A stretch of DNA of 64,000 nt from Lentisphaera araneosa HTCC2155 (GTDB taxonomy: Bacteria; Verrucomicrobiota; Lentisphaeria; Lentisphaerales; Lentisphaeraceae): positions 124,001-188,000 of the forward strand of contig NZ_ABCK01000004.1 in NCBI RefSeq assembly GCF_000170755.1, read 5' to 3'. The position numbers were made by a program, and so were the translations under genes. The notes under the pieces are model-generated. The model was given only the letters and a program-made list of their open reading frames with translations, had not been told where the DNA came from and did not search any database. Positions within the stretch are counted from its first letter, which is position 1. Each line of letters starts with the position of its first letter. Positions 52,322 to 61,759 of the stretch are shown one piece after another.

Positions 52322-53902
52322 ATGAAAAACAGCAAATCTTACGCATTGTTGCAAGAATTATCAGCAAACTCCTATGATTTGACACAGGACAAAGCACTCA
52401 AAGGTCGTTTCGAATCGATGAAATCAAGTGCCCTTGGTATTGATTATGTTTACGCATGTCAAAGACTGAATGAAGAAGTCGTCGATGCGCTTCAAGGTTT
52501 AGCAGATGAAACTGATGCTGTAACACAATTCTCACGCATGATGGGTGGCGAGAATATGAATAAGATTGATGGTTTTGAATGTGAAGATCGCCAAGTACTT
52601 CACACAGCAATGCGCGATGTTTTCGATGATCTCCCAGAAGGTTTCCTCTCTGACCAAGAAGCTGTGAATGGTGCTAAAGCTGAGATAGCTAAGCTCAAAA
52701 CTTTTTGCGATGAAATTGAAAACGGAACAATCCTCAATGCCAAAGGCGAAAAATTTAACGAGATGATTCTCGTGGGTATTGGCGGATCTGATTTAGGTCC
52801 TCGCGCAGTTTATCTCGCTTTAAAAGCCTACGCAGTTGAGGGTCGCAAAGTTCACTTCATTTCTAACGTTGACCCCGATGATGCTGCGGCAGTGCTCATT
52901 GATGCCGATCTCGAGCGTAGCCTTGTTTGCGTTATTTCTAAATCTGGATCTACTCTCGAGACTTTAACCAACGAGACACTCGTAGCGTCGAACTTCGAAG
53001 CGGCTGGCCTCAATCCAAAAGATCACTTTGTTTGCGTAACTGGCAAAGGTAGCCCCATGGATAATCCCGACAAATACCTTCGTTCATTCTATATGTTCGA
53101 TTATGTTGGTGGTCGCTACAGCGTTACTTCAATGGTGGGTGCAGTTATGCTCTCATTCGGTCTCGGTTATGATAACTTCATAAACTTCCTCCGCGGAGCT
53201 CGCAAAATCGATCTCAACTCACAAAATCGCGACGTTCGCAAAAATCTTCCACTGCTCATGGCACTAATTGGGATTTGGAACAGAAACTTCCTTGACCACG
53301 AAACACTTGCGGTCCTTCCTTACTCACAAGCACTCAGTCGTTTTGCGGCTCACCTTCAGCAGTGTGACATGGAAAGTAATGGTAAGCGCGTCAATCGTCA
53401 GGGCGAAACAGTTGATTTTGCAACAGGCCCAATCGTTTGGGGTGAGCCAGGTACTAATGGTCAGCACGCTTTCTATCAGCTCATTCACCAGAGCGAAACA
53501 GTGGTTCCTTGCGACTTCATTGGTTTTGCTAAGTCTCAGTACCAAAAAGATCTCGATGTGAAAGGGACTTCCTCACAGCAAAAACTTCTAGCAAACCTTA
53601 TTGCTCAGTCAATTGGTTTAGCTACGGGCAAGACTTCTGATAACCCCAACAAAGTTTTCCCTGGTAATCGTCCGAACTCGATGCTTTTCGCTGAGCAATT
53701 AACGCCAGAAATCATGGGGGCTTTACTTGCTCTCTATGAAAACAAGATTGCCTTCCAAGGTTTCGTTTGGAATATCAACTCTTTTGACCAAGAAGGTGTT
53801 CAACTCGGTAAAGTTCTTGCGAATGAAATTATCGACATCTTCACTGGCCAAGACGTCGAAGCTGAAAACGCTAAGGAGTACTTAAAGACTTTAGGTCTCT
53901 AA
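52322..53902 (+). CDS. pgi: Glucose-6-phosphate isomerase
   Basis: A 526-residue PGI. The substrate-binding signatures are VGIGGSDLGPRAVYLAL, ISKSGSTLETLTNETLVASN, FDYVGGRYSVTSMVGAVML, GEPGTNGQHAFYQLIHQS (with the catalytic glutamate region) and FVWNINSFDQEGVQLGKVLA (the PGI signature with the catalytic lysine). It interconverts glucose- and fructose-6-phosphate. Its ribosome site is ACAAGGATAAAC. A terminator follows 23 bases after the stop. Confidence 0.95.
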   Translation: MKNSKSYALLQELSANSYDLTQDKALKGRFESMKSSALGIDYVYACQRLNEEVVDALQGLADETDAVTQFSRMMGGENMNKIDGFECEDRQVLHTAMRDVFDDLPEGFLSDQEAVNGAKAEIAKLKTFCDEIENGTILNAKGEKFNEMILVGIGGSDLGPRAVYLALKAYAVEGRKVHFISNVDPDDAAAVLIDADLERSLVCVISKSGSTLETLTNETLVASNFEAAGLNPKDHFVCVTGKGSPMDNPDKYLRSFYMFDYVGGRYSVTSMVGAVMLSFGLGYDNFINFLRGARKIDLNSQNRDVRKNLPLLMALIGIWNRNFLDHETLAVLPYSQALSRFAAHLQQCDMESNGKRVNRQGETVDFATGPIVWGEPGTNGQHAFYQLIHQSETVVPCDFIGFAKSQYQKDLDVKGTSSQQKLLANLIAQSIGLATGKTSDNPNKVFPGNRPNSMLFAEQLTPEIMGALLALYENKIAFQGFVWNINSFDQEGVQLGKVLANEIIDIFTGQDVEAENAKEYLKTLGL

Positions 53903-53924
53903 TTCTTTAAGTTCAGCTCTTTAC

Positions 53925-53955
53925 AAAGCATCACCTCATGGGGTGATGCTTTTTT
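53925..53955 (+). terminator. Terminator after pgi
   Basis: AAGCATCACC and GGTGATGCTT around TCATGG, followed by six T. Confidence 0.93.
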
Positions 53956-54059
53956 GTTTAAACTAAATCGAAGTATTTTTTCCATTGTCTGTCAATTTTG
54001 ATCGGGTCTTAGTTATTAATTGAACTAAGAAACCACACTTTTATTTAGGATATTACTTC

Positions 54060-55850
54060 ATGAGCTTATCAAAAAAACTCAATTCATTTTTACTCGGTTT
54101 AACCTGCACGACTTCTTATGCATTTGCGGAAAACGCAAAACTCAGTGAGAAAATTCGCGTCAATCAAGTGGGCTACTTCAGTGGCGAAGAAAAAACAGCT
54201 GCAGTACAAGCTCCACTTAGCGTATTTAAAACTTCCGAACGTTGGGGGCCAGGTGCCAGTTTTGAACTCATCAAACTCGAACAAGGTAAAGAAAAGTCAG
54301 TTTTCAGTGGAAAACTGATGCAGGCTAATTATTACCCCTTTTCAAAAGAAGCGGTTCGCCTCGCTGACTTTAGTGAAGTAAAAGAGCAGGGCACTTATTT
54401 CCTCAAAATTGGCAATGAAAAATCCTACCCCTTTGAAATTTCTCAGGCACCTTATAAAAATTTGAGCAAGTCCGCATTAAAAATGCTTTATTACTTCCGT
54501 TGTTCTGGTGAGATTTCCAAAGAAAATGGTGGCAAATGGCACCGCCCAGCTGGCAAGCCCGACACAGAGGTTTTCGTTCATGAAGGCGCGGCTTGGAGTG
54601 GTCAAAAGGCAGGGACAAAAATGTCAGCACCTGGTGGCTGGTTTGATGCAGGTGATTACAATAAGTATTCCGTAAACTCGGGCATCACCACTTTTGGTTT
54701 ACTCTCACTCTACGAAGCTCTTCCTAAAGTTTTTCCTGATGGCTCAATGAATCTGCCAGAGAGTGGCAATGGCGTTCCAGACATCCTCGATGAGGCTTGG
54801 TGGAATGTGAAATGGTTTGAACAAATGCAAGACCCCATTGACGGTGGTGTTTACCACAAACTCAGCACCATGCAATTTGCACCGATTGACAAACTTCCTC
54901 ACCAGCATAATGACAAGCGTTGGATGATGGGTAAAACGACTTCGGCCACACTAAATTATTCAGCCACTATGGCTGTCGCATCACGCATCTTTGCCAAATA
55001 CCCTAAGCAATTCCCCGGTTTTGCGGAACGCGCAATCGAAAAATCTAAAAAAGCTTATGCTTGGGCACAGAAAAACCCTTGGGCACGCTTCGAACAAGCT
55101 AAAGACTGTCAAACGGGTAAGTACGAAGACGAAAACTATTCCATGACCGATGAGTTTACTTGGGCAGCTACAGAGATTTTTATCACCACGGGAGATAAAA
55201 GCTATCTAAAAAAAGCGGGAGTGCCCCAACTCGATCTCCATTCACCCGTTTGGACTCACGTTCACGCATTGCCTTATGTTTCCCTCATAAATAATAGTAG
55301 CAAAGTTAAAGCACATATTGATATGAAAGTCGTGGAACAACGCATGACTGAATTTGTTGACTACCTCATCTTTGACGCCATGCAGGCAACGGGCATCGCT
55401 TATCGTATGGGCAATAAACGCTATGAATGGGGCAGTAATGGCTTCGTCGCCAACCAAGCGATGCTCTCGCTAATGTGTCACAAACTCACGGGTAAAAAGA
55501 AATACCTGAACTTGGCGATCTCTCACATGGATTATTTGTTAGGAAAAAATCCTCTCAACCATTGCTTTGTAACTTCCTATGGTTCAAAATCAAGTATGAA
55601 TGTTCATAACCGCCTTTGTATGTCTGATGGAGTTAAGGAGCCAATCCCAGGTATTCTCGTTGGAGGACCTAATCCTTGGGAAATTATTTGGGATCTCGGA
55701 CCCGAGGCTTACTCATCAGTTTTACCCGCACTTTCTCATATCGATGATAAACAATCTTTTTCAACTAATGAATCCGCCATCAACTGGAATGCACCACTCG
55801 TTTTTGTCAGTGGGTATTTGGATTTCGTTTTAAGTCAAGACTCTAAGTAA
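54060..55850 (+). CDS. Secreted glycoside hydrolase family 9 protein
   Basis: A 596-residue protein. A signal peptide (LNSFLLGLTCTTSYAFA) leads into a CelD_N-type Ig domain (about 30-125: KIRVNQVGYFSGEEKTAAVQ). The GH9 catalytic domain follows: APGGWFDAGDYNKYSVNSGI contains the DAGD aspartates that activate water, and MDYLLGKNPLNHCFVTSYGS and NESAINWNAPLVFVSGYLDF supply the C-terminal residues including the catalytic glutamate (NESAINWN). GH9 enzymes are mostly endo-beta-1,4-glucanases; some act on other beta-glucans. It is first in an operon with a sulfatase and a GH5 protein. Confidence 0.93.
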   Translation: MSLSKKLNSFLLGLTCTTSYAFAENAKLSEKIRVNQVGYFSGEEKTAAVQAPLSVFKTSERWGPGASFELIKLEQGKEKSVFSGKLMQANYYPFSKEAVRLADFSEVKEQGTYFLKIGNEKSYPFEISQAPYKNLSKSALKMLYYFRCSGEISKENGGKWHRPAGKPDTEVFVHEGAAWSGQKAGTKMSAPGGWFDAGDYNKYSVNSGITTFGLLSLYEALPKVFPDGSMNLPESGNGVPDILDEAWWNVKWFEQMQDPIDGGVYHKLSTMQFAPIDKLPHQHNDKRWMMGKTTSATLNYSATMAVASRIFAKYPKQFPGFAERAIEKSKKAYAWAQKNPWARFEQAKDCQTGKYEDENYSMTDEFTWAATEIFITTGDKSYLKKAGVPQLDLHSPVWTHVHALPYVSLINNSSKVKAHIDMKVVEQRMTEFVDYLIFDAMQATGIAYRMGNKRYEWGSNGFVANQAMLSLMCHKLTGKKKYLNLAISHMDYLLGKNPLNHCFVTSYGSKSSMNVHNRLCMSDGVKEPIPGILVGGPNPWEIIWDLGPEAYSSVLPALSHIDDKQSFSTNESAINWNAPLVFVSGYLDFVLSQDSK

Positions 55851-55859
55851 GGAATAAAC

Positions 55860-57479
55860 ATGAAATTATTTACAAAACTAGCTCTAACAGCTCTGGCACT
55901 TCCTTCCGCATTGTTTGCTGTAGGCAATAAAGACCAACAAGTCCCAGGCGATCAAGACCGTCCTAATATCATCTTTTTTATTGCCGATGATATGCTGCCT
56001 ATGCACTTTAACTGCTTGCCAGAAGGCAAGGGTAAAAACTACACGCCTAACCTCGACCGCATGGCAAATGAAGGTGTGGTACTCATGGAACAACACGTGG
56101 TCTCACCAGTTTGTACTCCAAGCCGTTATAACTGCTTAACGGGCAAGTACGCCAGTAGGGCAAGCAATCCCTTCTTCAAACAAGTGACAGCCTCAAACGA
56201 TAATCAAACAGTGGTTGAGTTTAATACGCATATCACCAAAAAAGATCCAAGTTTGCCTAAGTACCTCCAGAAATTAGGTTACACGACTTCAATGAGTGGT
56301 AAAAACCACGTTGTTCACGCCCATGGACTCAAACGTCCTAAAGATTTTGATGGGAGTGCCAAGGATCTAAAAAATGTAGCTATTCTCAAAGCTAATCACG
56401 ATCACGTGCAACAAGCCATGCGCGAAGCGGGTTTCGATCATGTGGGCAATGTATATCACAACAATCCTGACTTCTTAGGTCTCCATGAAGTTGCAGTACA
56501 AAACATGGACTGGATTACTCAGAGTTCAGTTGATTTTCTCAAGCAAAAGCGCGACAATCCCTTTTTCCTCTACCTTGCCACAACGATTCCCCACGCTCCA
56601 GAAGAAGCTAAACGTTCGTGGAATGCCAACCCACTGATTACTCCCCTTGGTTACTTAGACAAAGAATTAACTGTACAACCAGCTCGAAACACCATTCCTA
56701 AACGTTTAAAAGCTAATGGCTACCCCGTCAATAAAGACACCTGCAATATGTTGTGGTTAGATGATTCATTGGGAGCATTATTCAAAACTCTTGAGGAACA
56801 AGGCAAATTAGATAACACAATCATTTTCTTTTTTAATGATCACGGCCAAAATTCTAAAGGAACACTTTATCAAGGTGGAGTTCACAACCCGAGTATCGTT
56901 TGGAAAAAAGGTGGCTTCAAAGTCGGCCAAAAACTCGACGCCCTCGTTTCTAACGTTGACTTTGCCCCCACCATCGTTGATATGGCTGGCGGCGACGCTG
57001 AAAACAAAAACTTTGATGGACTCAGCTTTCTTCCTTACCTCAACAAAGAAAAAGAAGCTCCACAGCAACGTGTGCTTTACCATGAACTCGGTTACGCACG
57101 TGCGGTTCGCGTCGGAAACTGGAAGTACTTAGCAGTGCGTTACCCAGCTAAATACGATGAGATGACTCTTGAAGAAAGAACTAAAGCTCTTGAAGAATGG
57201 AATGCAGAGCGCCGTCGCAAGCACATCGAAATTGTCACTGAAGACCCCAAAGCACCCTTCAGTCACCTCACTGCGCTACCTGGTGGTGGTCACGCTGAAT
57301 CAAGATCTACAGGTTCGTATCCTAGCTACTACGACCAAGACCAGCTCTATAATCTAGAACTCGATCCTAAAGAACAGAAAAACTTGGCTAAAAGCCCCGA
57401 ATATCAGGCTAAGCTCAAAGAGATGCAAAAAGTCTTGAAAGAGATTACCACTGAATTGCCCGGCGATTATAATCTATAA
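55860..57479 (+). CDS. Secreted sulfatase in the glucanase operon
   Basis: A 539-residue sulfatase with a signal peptide (KLFTKLALTALALPSALFA). FFIADDMLPMHFN holds the metal aspartates; CTPSR has the formylglycine cysteine at about residue 85 (PVCTPSRYNCLTGKYASR). The usual GKWHxG is replaced by GKNHVVHAHG, as in the iduronate/choline-like branches, and FFFNDHGQNSKG takes the place of SDNG. It follows the GH9 gene by 9 bases with AAGGA as ribosome site and precedes the GH5 gene directly. The arrangement implies removal of sulfate from a beta-glucan-like polymer, which is inferred. Confidence 0.93.
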   Translation: MKLFTKLALTALALPSALFAVGNKDQQVPGDQDRPNIIFFIADDMLPMHFNCLPEGKGKNYTPNLDRMANEGVVLMEQHVVSPVCTPSRYNCLTGKYASRASNPFFKQVTASNDNQTVVEFNTHITKKDPSLPKYLQKLGYTTSMSGKNHVVHAHGLKRPKDFDGSAKDLKNVAILKANHDHVQQAMREAGFDHVGNVYHNNPDFLGLHEVAVQNMDWITQSSVDFLKQKRDNPFFLYLATTIPHAPEEAKRSWNANPLITPLGYLDKELTVQPARNTIPKRLKANGYPVNKDTCNMLWLDDSLGALFKTLEEQGKLDNTIIFFFNDHGQNSKGTLYQGGVHNPSIVWKKGGFKVGQKLDALVSNVDFAPTIVDMAGGDAENKNFDGLSFLPYLNKEKEAPQQRVLYHELGYARAVRVGNWKYLAVRYPAKYDEMTLEERTKALEEWNAERRRKHIEIVTEDPKAPFSHLTALPGGGHAESRSTGSYPSYYDQDQLYNLELDPKEQKNLAKSPEYQAKLKEMQKVLKEITTELPGDYNL

Positions 57480-57491
57480 ATGAGAATCAGA

Positions 57492-58571
57492 ATGAAAAAA
57501 TTATTATTACTTAGCAGCTTACTCAGCATATTATTGTTAACGAGCTCATGTCAAAGCACTTCAAGTGAAGAGCAAGCCCAGAAAGTACAAAAAGTTCGCG
57601 TTGAAGGCAATTTATTAGTTAAGCCCGATGGATCAAAGATGATCTATAAAGGCTTAGCCCTCAATGACCCTGCGGTTTTGACCGATGAAAATGAATGGAA
57701 CGAAGCTCACTTTGACCACATTCAAAAATGGGGCGCCAATGTCGTTCGCATTCCCGTTGCTCCTAAGAACTGGCAAAAGCATGGGAAGGAATTTTACTTT
57801 GAAGCTTTTGATAATGCCGTTAAATGGTCAAAAGCTCGCAACATTTCCATCATCATTGATTGGCATTCAATTGGCAATCTCAAGGAAAGGAAATTCCAGC
57901 GTGACGGATACATCACGACTCTCGAAGAAACTCTCGACTTTTGGGATCTCATGTCTAAGCGTTATAAAAATGAACCCACAGTGGCGTTTTATGAAATTTT
58001 CAATGAACCCACAACTTTCTTCGGTAAACTCGGAGAAATGACTTGGGACGAATGGCGTGCACTCGTTCAAATGATCGGCGCCACAATCCGCTACAATGAT
58101 GATGATACAGTGATTATTGCTGGTGGACTCAATTGGGCCTATGACTTAAGAGATGCAAAAGACAAACCTTTTTTACTCGATAACCTCGCTTACGCAGTTC
58201 ATCCTTATCCACAAAAATCAAAAGATGATAAGAATAGTAGCATGGAAGAAAAATGGGATAAGATGTGGGGCTTCATGTCGCAGAAATACCCACTCATTGC
58301 CACTGAGTTTGGCTTCATGTCCGAAGATGATAAAGGCGCCCACATTCCTTGTATTGGTGATGAAGCCTGGGGCAAGCGCCTCGTAAATTACTTTGATAAA
58401 CACAATGTGAGCTGGACTGTATGGTGCTTTCATTGGTCCTGGACACCCTCACTCATTGAACGCGATTATTCGCCTCGAGAAGGCCAGGGCATGTTCTTTA
58501 AAGACGTGATGACTAAGAACATTACTTTTTTCGAAGATGCGAAACCTCAGGTTCAAGCAAAAAGTAAATAA
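57492..58571 (+). CDS. GH5 endoglucanase-like lipoprotein
   Basis: About 359 residues from ATG 57492 (ATG 57480, directly after the sulfatase stop, is also in frame). The signal ends in a lipobox LLTSSC, so it is a lipoprotein. The GH5 barrel shows ANVVRIPVAP, IIIDWHSIG, FYEIFNEPTT (NEP, acid/base glutamate), AYAVHPYPQK, ATEFGFMSED (nucleophile glutamate) and WTVWCFHWSWTPS. It should cleave beta-1,4-linked glucans or mannans at the cell surface. It ends the GH9-sulfatase-GH5 operon. Confidence 0.93.
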   Translation: MKKLLLLSSLLSILLLTSSCQSTSSEEQAQKVQKVRVEGNLLVKPDGSKMIYKGLALNDPAVLTDENEWNEAHFDHIQKWGANVVRIPVAPKNWQKHGKEFYFEAFDNAVKWSKARNISIIIDWHSIGNLKERKFQRDGYITTLEETLDFWDLMSKRYKNEPTVAFYEIFNEPTTFFGKLGEMTWDEWRALVQMIGATIRYNDDDTVIIAGGLNWAYDLRDAKDKPFLLDNLAYAVHPYPQKSKDDKNSSMEEKWDKMWGFMSQKYPLIATEFGFMSEDDKGAHIPCIGDEAWGKRLVNYFDKHNVSWTVWCFHWSWTPSLIERDYSPREGQGMFFKDVMTKNITFFEDAKPQVQAKSK

Positions 58572-58590
58572 TCTTTTAGTTTTCATAAAC

Positions 58591-58655
58591 AGGGCGAAGC
58601 CCTCAGTCGCCAGTTGAGGGTGGCAACCCTCACGGGGTTCGGGCTGGCCCCGAGT
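58591..58655. repeat. Triple-hairpin repeat, copy 1
   Basis: Three short palindromes in a row: AGGGCGAAGCCCT, GAGGGTGGCAACCCTC and TCGGGCTGGCCCCGA. The third is one base shorter than in copy 2. It lies 20 bases after the GH5 stop. Confidence 0.9.
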
Positions 58656-58696
58656 CTATCCCTTAATCAGGGCGCATCCCTCAATATTTTACCATC

Positions 58697-58762
58697 AGGG
58701 CGAAGCCCTCAGCCGCCAGTTGAGGGTGGCAACCCTCACGGGGTTCGGGGCTGGCCCCGAGT
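58697..58762. repeat. Triple-hairpin repeat, copy 2
   Basis: The same unit, nearly identical to copy 1 (GCCGCCAG in place of GTCGCCAG), with a full TCGGGGCTGGCCCCGA palindrome. Confidence 0.9.
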
Positions 58763-58805
58763 ATTAGCATCTATAAAATCGCAACGCGATGATAATTTAA
58801 TTAGT

Positions 58806-58823
58806 CCCACATGTGAATGTGGG
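58806..58823. repeat. Isolated palindrome
   Basis: CCCACATGTGAATGTGGG forms a seven-base stem with a short loop between hairpin-repeat copies; GTGCCTTTAGGTACAC lies shortly after. Neither has a known role. Confidence 0.55.
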
Positions 58824-58913
58824 GTTTAGGATGATAACGGAAAATTTGTGTGCCTTTAGGTACACGACATGAGTAGCCTAAATTGTAGCCCCGAGTCATA
58901 CCCCCAAGATGCT

Positions 58914-58967
58914 CCTCAGTTGCCAGTTGAGGGTGGCAACCCTCACGGGGTTCGGGGCTGGGCCCGA
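58914..58967. repeat. Triple-hairpin repeat, copy 3 (5' part missing)
   Basis: The last two hairpins of the unit (GAGGGTGGCAACCCTC and TTCGGGGCTGGGCCCGA); the AGGGCGAAGCCCT part is absent. It ends 30 bases before the elbB stop on the minus strand. Confidence 0.85.
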
Positions 58968-58997
58968 TATACCCTTTTTTCCTTCATGACAATGAAT

Positions 58998-59645
58998 CTA
59001 AAATTTAATCACTTTTTTGACTAGCTTTTCAATTCCTGACCAAGCTTCGGCAGGACCACTCGCCAACATATAGGCAGGTGTTGTCACGACGCGATTGGCT
59101 TCGTCCACAACAATGGAATCCACAGCACAATTTTCATGAATTGCACCACAGGCTTCTATTGCATCCGCAGTTCCCTCATCATTACCAATCGTCACTAAGA
59201 CGTCTTCCTTGCCGAGGACTTTTGCGATGAGCGCAGGGGCAATGCACATAGCACCGATTGCTTTACGATCTTGATAGAATTCGAGAATAAAGTCTTCTAA
59301 GTTCTTATTTACACTGCATTCAGGGCCTTTAAGGGCAAAATCACAGAGATTGAGAGCGGCACCAAAACCACCAGGAATGAGTAGGGCGTCGTAGTCAGAG
59401 GATTTAGCTTCGGCAAGATCCAAGACATTGCCTCGCGCAATACGTGCGGATTCCTCTAAAACATTTCTTGCACTGGAAAGCGCCTCATTATTGAGGTGAT
59501 TAACATTGGCACTCTGTTCAATATTGGGTGCAATGCACTGATACTCAACTCCCGCTTGATCTAAAGCGAGTAGGCTGAGAGTTGCTTCATGAATTTCCGA
59601 GCCATCAAAGACTCCTGAACCGGCTAAAATAACGGCAATTTTCAT
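58998..59645 (-). CDS. elbB: ElbB-like glyoxalase (DJ-1/PfpI family)
   Basis: A 215-residue protein. VAVILAGSGVFDGSEIHEAT-like N-terminus (KIAVILAGSGVFDGSEIHEA), YDALLIPGGFGAALNL, GAMCIAPALIAKVL with the nucleophilic cysteine, GNDEGTADAIEACGAIH and VVTTPAYMLASGPAEAWSGI are typical of ElbB (ES1 family). The family has glyoxalase activity in vitro and is linked to isoprenoid synthesis in E. coli. It stands alone, convergent with the glucanase operon through the hairpin repeats. Confidence 0.92.
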   Translation of the reverse strand: MKIAVILAGSGVFDGSEIHEATLSLLALDQAGVEYQCIAPNIEQSANVNHLNNEALSSARNVLEESARIARGNVLDLAEAKSSDYDALLIPGGFGAALNLCDFALKGPECSVNKNLEDFILEFYQDRKAIGAMCIAPALIAKVLGKEDVLVTIGNDEGTADAIEACGAIHENCAVDSIVVDEANRVVTTPAYMLASGPAEAWSGIEKLVKKVIKF

Positions 59646-59770
59646 TTAAAACCTCACTGATTTAATTGTTTGGCTTAAACTAAAACCACTCAATTAAATC
59701 TGCCAGTGCCGCATGTGAATTCTTCTTTAAATCTTTTTTAAGATCCAACTTACTTAATAAAATTTAAAAC

Positions 59771-59803
59771 AAAAAAGGCTTCCCATTTTTGAGAAGCCTT
59801 TTT
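59771..59803 (-). terminator. Terminator after rimO
   Basis: AAGGCTTC and GAAGCCTT around CCATTTTTGA; on the minus strand a T run follows. It lies 20 bases after the rimO stop and could also act on the + strand. Confidence 0.9.
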
Positions 59804-59822
59804 GAAGTGATGAAAAAGTGAA

Positions 59823-61232
59823 TTACTTAACTAGCTGACCATAGAGGTCGTAATCCGTTGCCTCTTCAATGTGTACCGTGAGGAACTGCTGATCGAGGAT
59901 CGCTTCATCTGCAGAGAAATGCACGAGGTTATCAACGTCAGGAGCATCGCCTTCAGTACGTGAGAGCACGTAGTAATCACCAGCTTCTTCCATGATTGCT
60001 TCGTCAAATCGCTCGTCATTGGGATCGATATCTGTTTTGAGGAAAGCTTCGTCAACAATGACGCGTAAATCTTGACCGGCAAAACGCTGATTTTTCTCGT
60101 AGGAAATCTCTTGCTGAACCGCCATGATCTGATCGCGACGCGCTGCTGATGTTTCGGGATCGGTGAAATCTTCCAAAGATCTAGCGTGAGTATTTTCCTC
60201 ATGTGAATAAGTGAAAACACCCAAGCGGTCGAATTGCTGTTCTTTTACAAAGTCCAGGCACTCTTGGAATTCTTCTTCGCCTTCACCTGGGTGACCAACG
60301 AGTAGGGTGGTACGCATGACAACGCCTGGCATTGCTTTGCGGAATTTATCAAGAAGAATCTCAGTACGTTTGCGAGTGATACCACGACGCATAGTTTTTA
60401 AGACCTTATCTGCACCATGCTGAAGTGGCATATCAATGTATTTAGCAATGTGCTTAGACTGGGCAAAAGTTTCGATCAACTCATCAGTGACCGTTGTTGG
60501 ATAAAGATAAAGCAAGCGGACCCAGTACTCATCGCAATCGAGTTTGTCGAGAGCTTTGAGAAGTTCTGCAGTACTAGAACCATCTTTTAAATCCGAGCCA
60601 TAACCCGTGGAATCTTGAGAAACGAGAATGATTTCGCGAACACCGCGATTGAGTAGGGCTTGAGCCTCTTTGACAATAGATTCGATTGTACGGCTACGGA
60701 GTTTGCCACGGAAAGTAGGAATTGCACAGAAACTACATTTGTGATTACAGCCTTCTGAGATTTTGATGTAGGCATAATGCGAAGGAGTCACTAAAAGACG
60801 CGGCGTATTTTCATCGTAAAGATAAACAGGTAGATCATCTTTTTGAATCGTATTCATCGTCGGCATTTTGCGCAACAAGTTATTTACCATGGTACCAATA
60901 CTTGCTACATCGTCGAGACCGAGGAATAAGTCCACATCAGGGTGATTCTTTTTAGTTTCTTCTGGACTACGTTGGGGCAAGCAACCAGCAACCACGACTT
61001 TGCGACTCTTACGTTTTTTCTTCCAAGTAATGGCATCCATAATGGCTGCGTTTGATTCCTGACGTGCACCTTCAATGAAGCTACAAGTATTGACGACGAA
61101 GATATCCGCATCGTTTAAATCACCAGTGATCACAACACCACTTTTGGCCATGCTACCAAGCATAACTTCAGTGTCCACAAGGTTTTTTGCACAACCTAGA
61201 CTACTGACGCAGATTTTTGCTGTTTTAGGCAT
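59823..61232 (-). CDS. rimO: Ribosomal protein S12 methylthiotransferase
   Basis: A 469-residue RimO. The N-terminal domain has VSSLGCAKNLVDTEVMLGSM, VNTCSFIEGARQESNAAI and VVAGCLPQRSPEE, with three cysteines for the auxiliary cluster. The radical SAM motif is KISEGCNHKCSFCAIPTFRG (CxxxCxxC), then RGVREIILVSQDSTGYGSDL. VMRTTLLVGHPGEGEEEFQE and a C-terminal TRAM domain complete it. It thiomethylates Asp88 of S12. It is a single-gene unit with its own terminator. Confidence 0.95.
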   Translation of the reverse strand: MPKTAKICVSSLGCAKNLVDTEVMLGSMAKSGVVITGDLNDADIFVVNTCSFIEGARQESNAAIMDAITWKKKRKSRKVVVAGCLPQRSPEETKKNHPDVDLFLGLDDVASIGTMVNNLLRKMPTMNTIQKDDLPVYLYDENTPRLLVTPSHYAYIKISEGCNHKCSFCAIPTFRGKLRSRTIESIVKEAQALLNRGVREIILVSQDSTGYGSDLKDGSSTAELLKALDKLDCDEYWVRLLYLYPTTVTDELIETFAQSKHIAKYIDMPLQHGADKVLKTMRRGITRKRTEILLDKFRKAMPGVVMRTTLLVGHPGEGEEEFQECLDFVKEQQFDRLGVFTYSHEENTHARSLEDFTDPETSAARRDQIMAVQQEISYEKNQRFAGQDLRVIVDEAFLKTDIDPNDERFDEAIMEEAGDYYVLSRTEGDAPDVDNLVHFSADEAILDQQFLTVHIEEATDYDLYGQLVK

Positions 61233-61327
61233 AAGTTATTTCCTTTAAATTATTTTGCTGACAGAGTATTGATTTTATCCAAAAATACAAGCTCTCCAAC
61301 ACGAATAGAAATCAATGAGATGATTAT

Positions 61328-61696
61328 ATGAAAAATCTACAAGATCCACTGGCGCTTAGAATTGCGTCAATTATGGGGGTGCTCTGTATTGCACTCGGTG
61401 CCTTCGGCGCTCACGCTTTAAAACTCGAAGAACCCCAAGTCGATTGGTTCGACAAGGCCAGTCGCTACCACATGTTTTGTACGGGTCTGATGCTATATCT
61501 CGCCATCAATCGTCAACGCAAAGTCATGTATACGAACCTCTTTGGCTGTTTGGTTTTCTCGGGCTGCCTCTACGCCATGGCCATGGGAGCACCCAAATTT
61601 CTAGGCGCTATCGTACCAATAGGGGGGCTAGCTATGATACTCTCGTGGATTATTCTACTTATCTCCAGCTTTCAGGATAATTCTGAAAATCAGTAA
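61328..61696 (+). CDS. DUF423 membrane protein
   Basis: A 122-residue protein with three or four membrane segments. The MGVLCIALGAFGAHAL start, ASRYHMFCTGLMLYLA and CLYAMAMGAPKFLGAIVPIG, GLAMILSWIILL match DUF423 (YgdD-type). Function is unknown. It lies on the + strand 63 bases before purU. Confidence 0.9.
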   Translation: MKNLQDPLALRIASIMGVLCIALGAFGAHALKLEEPQVDWFDKASRYHMFCTGLMLYLAINRQRKVMYTNLFGCLVFSGCLYAMAMGAPKFLGAIVPIGGLAMILSWIILLISSFQDNSENQ

Positions 61697-61759
61697 AAGA
61701 ATACTGGTCACATACACTTAAGAGATTAAAGTTGAACAAATAAAATTTCAGGAAATACC

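Noticed and set aside
52398-52610. Antisense frames inside housekeeping genes such as pgi
   Set aside because: They are reading-frame shadows with no family resemblance or ribosome site.
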